From the NCBI GenBank assembly GCA_021779335.1, contig JAJYAW010000075.1, forward strand, positions 1 to 9,678: a stretch of 9,678 nt of DNA, written 5' to 3'. The translations under genes were made by a program, and so were the position numbers. This document shows, piece after piece, positions 6,531-9,678 of the stretch (positions within the stretch are counted from its first letter, which is position 1; the number at the start of each line of letters is the position of its first letter). Under the pieces are notes generated by a model. It was given only the letters and a program-made list of their open reading frames with translations. It had not been told where the DNA came from and searched no databases. Source of the DNA: Myxococcales bacterium (GTDB taxonomy: Bacteria; Myxococcota; Myxococcia; Myxococcales; Anaeromyxobacteraceae).

Positions 6531-7700
6531 ATGCCGCTCTCGACCCTCGCCAACCGCGCCCTGGAGCGCGACGGCCTCGGCCCCATCCGCGACAAGGTGC
6601 TGGCCGGCGCCCGGCTCAGCGACGCGGAGGGGCTGCAGCTCCTCGAGGCCAAGGACCTGGCCGCGCTGGGCGCGCTCGCCAACCACGTGCGCGAGGCGCG
6701 CCACGGGCAGCTCGCCTTCTACAACCGCAACGTCCACCTCAACCCCACCAACGTCTGCGTGGCCACCTGCAAGTTCTGCTCGTTCGCCCGCAAGGACGAC
6801 CAGCACGCCTCCGAGGGCTACACGATGTCCCTCGACGAGGCGGTGGAGAAGGTGCTGTCGAAGCGCGACTACGGCATCACCGAGGTCCACATCGTGGCCG
6901 GCCTCCACCCGACGCTGCCGTGGGACTACTACACCTCGCTGCTGGGGCGCATCCACGCGGCCTGGCCCGAGCTCACCATCAAGGCCTTCACCGCCATCGA
7001 GTACCACTACTGGGCGGAGAAGTTCGGCAAGACGTACGAGCAGGTCCTCTCCGAGCTGCAGGCCGCCGGCCTGCGCACCCTCCCGGGCGGCGGCGCCGAG
7101 ATCTTCGCCCCGCGGGTGCGCCGGAAGATCTGCGACGACAAGGCCACCGCCGAGCAGTGGCTGGAGATCCACCGCACGGCGCACCGGCTCGGCATGAAGT
7201 CCAACGCCACCATGCTCTACGGCCACATCGAGCGGCTCGACGAGCGCATCGACCACATGCGCCGGCTGCGCGAGCTGCAGGACGAGACCGGGGGCTTCCA
7301 GGTCTTCATCCCGCTGGCCTTCCACCCCGAGCACAACATGATCGGCAAGGCCTTCCCCAAGCCGACCGGCTACGACTCGCTGCGCACGCTGGCCGTGGCG
7401 CGCCTCTACCTCGACAACTTCGACCACGTGAAGGCCTACTGGGTCAGCCTGGGCGAGCGGCTGGCCCAGGTGGCGCTCGGCTTCGGGGTGGACGACCTCG
7501 ACGGCACCGTGCTGGAGGAGCGCATCTACCACATGGCCGGCTCGACCGTGCCGCAGGCGCTCTCCGAGCGGTCCCTGCACGACCTCATCCGCGCCGCCGG
7601 CCGCGTCCCGGCCGAGCGCGACTCCAACTACCACGTGCTCAAGGTGCACGAGCAGCCGCTGCCGCCGGCCCCGCCGGCGCGCCTGCCGGCCACCGCCTGA
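6531..7700 (+). CDS. mqnE: Aminofutalosine synthase MqnE (radical SAM)
   Basis: A 389-residue radical SAM enzyme that adds the adenosyl group of SAM to 3-[(1-carboxyvinyl)oxy]benzoate to give 6-amino-6-deoxyfutalosine, the second step of the futalosine route. The [4Fe-4S] cluster motif is C76-x3-C80-x2-C83 within NPTNVCVATCKFCSFARKD. Further blocks shared by MqnE/MqnC/CofH-type proteins are EVHIVAGLHPTLPWDYY, TLPGGGAEIFAPRVRRKIC, HRLGMKSNATMLYGHIE, LQDETGGFQVFIPLAFHPE and LYLDNFDHVKAYWVSLG. The FIPLAFHPEHN stretch and the IEYHYW stretch favour MqnE over MqnC. The C-terminus ends in a short Pro/Ala-rich tail. ATG 6531 follows the ubiX stop after two bases and has GGAGG upstream. Its substrate is made by the N-terminal half of the protein encoded next. 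Confidence 0.95.
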   Translation: MPLSTLANRALERDGLGPIRDKVLAGARLSDAEGLQLLEAKDLAALGALANHVREARHGQLAFYNRNVHLNPTNVCVATCKFCSFARKDDQHASEGYTMSLDEAVEKVLSKRDYGITEVHIVAGLHPTLPWDYYTSLLGRIHAAWPELTIKAFTAIEYHYWAEKFGKTYEQVLSELQAAGLRTLPGGGAEIFAPRVRRKICDDKATAEQWLEIHRTAHRLGMKSNATMLYGHIERLDERIDHMRRLRELQDETGGFQVFIPLAFHPEHNMIGKAFPKPTGYDSLRTLAVARLYLDNFDHVKAYWVSLGERLAQVALGFGVDDLDGTVLEERIYHMAGSTVPQALSERSLHDLIRAAGRVPAERDSNYHVLKVHEQPLPPAPPARLPATA

Positions 7701-7706
7701 GGGGGC

Positions 7707-7710
7707 GAGG
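7707..7710 (+). promoter_or_regulatory. Ribosome binding site of the mqnA-mqnC fusion gene
   Basis: GAGG, at the end of a GGGGGCGAGG run, stands seven bases before the ATG at 7718 in the 17-base gap after mqnE. It fixes the start just before MPKLKAAAVSFLNAWPL, the normal MqnA N-terminus. Confidence 0.55.
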
Positions 7711-7717
7711 ACCCGCC

Positions 7718-9595
7718 ATGCCGAAGCTCAAGGCCGCCGCCGTCTCCTTCCTCAACGCCTGGCCCCTCACGGCCGGCCTCGACGCCTCCGACCGGATCGA
7801 GCTGACCCTGGCCGAGCCCTCCCGCTGCGCCGCCATGCTGGAGGCCGGGGAGGTCGACCTGGCGCTGGTCTCGGTGGCCGCGCTCACCAAGGGCGAGTAC
7901 GAGATCGTCCCGGGCCTCGCCATCGGCGCGGACGGCCCGGTGCAGACGGTGCTGCTGGCCGGCGACCAGTCGCCCGCCATCTGGGACGAGGTCTTCCTCG
8001 ACACCGCCTCGCGCACCTCGCACGTGCTCGCCAAGCTGGTGCTCGACGACATGGGCGTCCACCCGGAGTTCTCGCCCCTCCCGGCCGTCGAGGGGCTGGC
8101 CCGCGCCACCGGCACCAAGGGCGCGCTGGTCATCGGCGACCGGGCCTTCGACGTGAGGAAGAGCCAGGTGCTCGACCTGGGGCGCGAGTGGACCCGCATG
8201 ACCGGGCTCCCCATGATCTTCGCCCTGTGGGCGGCCCGGCCCGGCCGCGTCTCACCGGAGGACGTGCAGGAGCTGACCCGGGCGGCGCAGCACGGCCTGG
8301 GGATCCGCACCGAGCTGGCGCAGCGCTTCGCCGCGCAGCGGGGGGGCGACCCGGAGCGCTACCGGCGCTACCTCTCCCAGCGCATCCGCTACGGCCTCGG
8401 GCCGCACGAGCTGACCGGCCTGGAGACCTTCCTGGCCCGCGCCGCCGCGAAGGGGCTGCTGCCCCCCATGCCGCTGCGCTTCGTGGACGACGTGGTCCGC
8501 ACCACCCGCACCCGCCGCCACGTCTCGCTCGACACGGCGCTCGCCAAGGGGGCGGCCGGCGAGCGGCTCGACGAGGTCGAGGCCGAGCTCCTCGACGAGC
8601 GGGCGCCGCTCCTCGAGCTCGGCCTGGCCGCCGACGCGCGCCGCCGCGCCCTCCACCCGGACGGCGTGGTCACCTACATCGTCTCGCGCAACGTAAACTA
8701 CACCAACGTGTGCACCACCGCCTGCCACTTCTGCGCCTTCTACCGGCCGCGCGGCGCCGCCGACGCCTACGTGCTGACGCGCCAGGAGCTGGCCGGCAAG
8801 ATCGAGGAGACGCTGCGCCTGGGCGGCATCGAGCTCCTGCTGCAGGGCGGGCTCCACCCCGACCTGGCCATCGAGTGGTACGAGGACCTGTTCCGCTGGG
8901 TGAAGTCGAACTACCCCACCATCAACCTGCACGCCCTCTCCCCCGAGGAGATCTGGCACATCGCCCGCACCAGCGAGCTGCCGCTCGAGGCCACCATCCG
9001 CCGGCTCGTGGCCGCGGGGCTCGACTCCATCCCGGGCGGCGGCGCCGAGGTCCTCGACGACGAGGTGCGGCGGCGCATCGCGCCGCTCAAGTGCTCCACC
9101 GACGAGTGGCTCTCGGTGATGCGGACGGCCCACCAGGTGGGGCTCAAGTCCACCGCCACGCTCATGTTCGGGGTGGGGGAGGAGCCGCGCCACCGGGCCA
9201 GCCACCTGCGGCGGCTGCGCGACCTGCAGGACGAGACGCACGGCTTCACCGCCTTCATCTGCTGGCCCTTCCAGAGCGCCAACACCCGGCTCACCGCCTC
9301 CGACGGCAGCGCCCACGCCTACCTGCGGACCAACGCGCTGGCCCGCCTCTACCTCGACAACGTCCCGCACCTGCAGGCCTCCTGGGTCACCATGGGCGGC
9401 GGGGTGGCCCAGGCGGCGCTCCACATGGGCTGCGACGACTTCGGCCAGGTCATGATCGAGGAGAACGTGGTCTCCGCCGCCGGCACCACCTTCAAGATGG
9501 ACTCGGAGGAGGTGGAGCGGCACATCCGCGACGCCGGCTTCAGCCCCTCCCGCCGCAACATGCGCTACCAGCGGCTCGGGGGCGCGGGGGCGTGA
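7718..9595 (+). CDS. mqnA-mqnC: MqnA-MqnC fusion: chorismate dehydratase plus cyclic dehypoxanthine futalosine synthase
   Basis: One 625-residue reading frame with two complete enzymes. Residues 1 to about 262 are MqnA (periplasmic-binding-protein fold), which dehydrates chorismate: VSFLNAWPL (9-17), AAMLEAGEVDLALVSV (38-53), IGADGPVQTVLL (69-80), LDTASRTSHVLAKL (94-107), ALVIGDRAFD (136-145), REWTRMTGLPMIFALW (156-171). After a short basic linker (RTTRTRRHVS), residues from about 270 to 625 are MqnC, the radical SAM enzyme that cyclises dehypoxanthine futalosine: LLELGLAADARR, VVTYIVSRNVNYTNVC, cluster motif C332-x3-C336-x2-C339, LLLQGGLHPDLAIEWY, LDSIPGGGAEVLDDEVR, GLKSTATLMFGVGEE, FICWPFQSANT, ASWVTMGGGVAQAALHMGCDDFG. 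Separate MqnA (about 270-290 residues) and MqnC (about 350-370) add up to this length, so neither half is truncated. No stop or obvious ribosome binding site lies between the halves. The stop overlaps the next start in GTGA. Confidence 0.93.
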   Translation: MPKLKAAAVSFLNAWPLTAGLDASDRIELTLAEPSRCAAMLEAGEVDLALVSVAALTKGEYEIVPGLAIGADGPVQTVLLAGDQSPAIWDEVFLDTASRTSHVLAKLVLDDMGVHPEFSPLPAVEGLARATGTKGALVIGDRAFDVRKSQVLDLGREWTRMTGLPMIFALWAARPGRVSPEDVQELTRAAQHGLGIRTELAQRFAAQRGGDPERYRRYLSQRIRYGLGPHELTGLETFLARAAAKGLLPPMPLRFVDDVVRTTRTRRHVSLDTALAKGAAGERLDEVEAELLDERAPLLELGLAADARRRALHPDGVVTYIVSRNVNYTNVCTTACHFCAFYRPRGAADAYVLTRQELAGKIEETLRLGGIELLLQGGLHPDLAIEWYEDLFRWVKSNYPTINLHALSPEEIWHIARTSELPLEATIRRLVAAGLDSIPGGGAEVLDDEVRRRIAPLKCSTDEWLSVMRTAHQVGLKSTATLMFGVGEEPRHRASHLRRLRDLQDETHGFTAFICWPFQSANTRLTASDGSAHAYLRTNALARLYLDNVPHLQASWVTMGGGVAQAALHMGCDDFGQVMIEENVVSAAGTTFKMDSEEVERHIRDAGFSPSRRNMRYQRLGGAGA

Positions 9596-9678
9596 GCCGC
9601 GTCGTCGCCGCGCCCTGGGTGCTGGCGGGCCGGCCGGCCGGAGGCGCCCCGCCGGCCATCGCCGACGGCGCGGTGGCG
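9592..9678 (+). CDS. Start of an amidohydrolase-like gene, possibly aminofutalosine deaminase (partial)
   Basis: The GTG at 9592 overlaps the stop of the mqnA-mqnC gene as GTGA, and the frame stays open for 29 codons to the window end. The peptide begins MSRVVAAPWVLAG and ends PPAIADGAVA. The pattern of an Ala-rich beta strand, then a Pro-rich turn, then I-x-DGAV, is the usual N-terminus of metal-dependent amidohydrolases of the SsnA/TrzA/guanine deaminase type, where it forms the first strands of the beta sandwich. Aminofutalosine deaminases, which convert aminofutalosine to futalosine in some futalosine-pathway bacteria, belong to this superfamily, so the position after mqnE and mqnA-mqnC makes that role attractive. 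The metal-binding HxH motif lies beyond the window, so the assignment rests on 29 residues and context. Confidence 0.6.
   Translation, partial: MSRVVAAPWVLAGRPAGGAPPAIADGAVA

Noticed and set aside
8490..8530. A separate start for the mqnC half
   Set aside because: No stop codon separates the two domains, no Shine-Dalgarno sequence stands before a suitable ATG or GTG here, and the linker reads through in frame.
9629..9664. CCGGCCGGCC-type repeats near the window end
   Set aside because: They fall in the coding frame of the partial amidohydrolase-like gene and are short, as expected from Ala/Gly/Pro/Arg codons at this GC content.
1..9678. CRISPR arrays, tRNA or rRNA genes, insertion sequences, phage genes
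   Set aside because: No spaced repeats, cloverleaf sequences, transposase or integrase motifs were seen on either strand; the window is a housekeeping metabolic region plus a glycosyltransferase pair.

Overview
The window is very GC-rich (codon third positions are nearly all G or C) and almost fully coding. It suggests a member of the Myxococcota, most like Anaeromyxobacter; this is inferred from composition and gene content, not from a database match. The main content is a set of genes for menaquinone (vitamin K2) biosynthesis by the futalosine route.

Layout. (1) 67-1113 (+): a long-chain polyprenyl diphosphate synthase (IspB/HepT type), which would make the isoprenoid side chain. (2) 1094-3439 (-): a two-gene operon convergent with it, encoding a GT87-type multi-pass membrane glycosyltransferase followed by a GtrB/ArnC-like polyprenyl-phosphate glycosyltransferase; this looks like an envelope or glycolipid module. 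(3) 3440-3680: a divergent intergenic region holding a G-rich hairpin element and a perfect TTCAACG-AA-CGTTGAA palindrome that overlaps a candidate promoter. (4) 3681-9678 (+): a tight operon running UbiD-family decarboxylase, MenG/UbiE methyltransferase, UbiX flavin prenyltransferase, MqnE aminofutalosine synthase, a single-polypeptide MqnA-MqnC fusion, and the first 29 codons of an amidohydrolase-like gene, possibly aminofutalosine deaminase, cut by the window end.

How they work together. MqnA turns chorismate into 3-enolpyruvylbenzoate (3-[(1-carboxyvinyl)oxy]benzoate). MqnE (radical SAM) couples this with SAM to give aminofutalosine. A deaminase (possibly the truncated last gene) and a hydrolase (MqnB, not in the window) lead to dehypoxanthine futalosine. 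The MqnC half (radical SAM) cyclises that, and MqnD (not here) releases 1,4-dihydroxy-6-naphthoate. A UbiA-type prenyltransferase (not here) would attach the chain made by the polyprenyl synthase. The UbiD-family enzyme, using prenyl-FMN made by UbiX, would remove the ring carboxylate, and MenG would add the final methyl group. Early and late steps are therefore in one transcription unit, while mqnB, mqnD and the prenyltransferase must lie elsewhere.

The most notable points are the MqnA-MqnC fusion of two non-consecutive steps, the operator-like palindrome over the operon promoter with a related TTCA-N8-TGAA element upstream of the polyprenyl synthase gene, and three GTGA stop/start overlaps in the operon.
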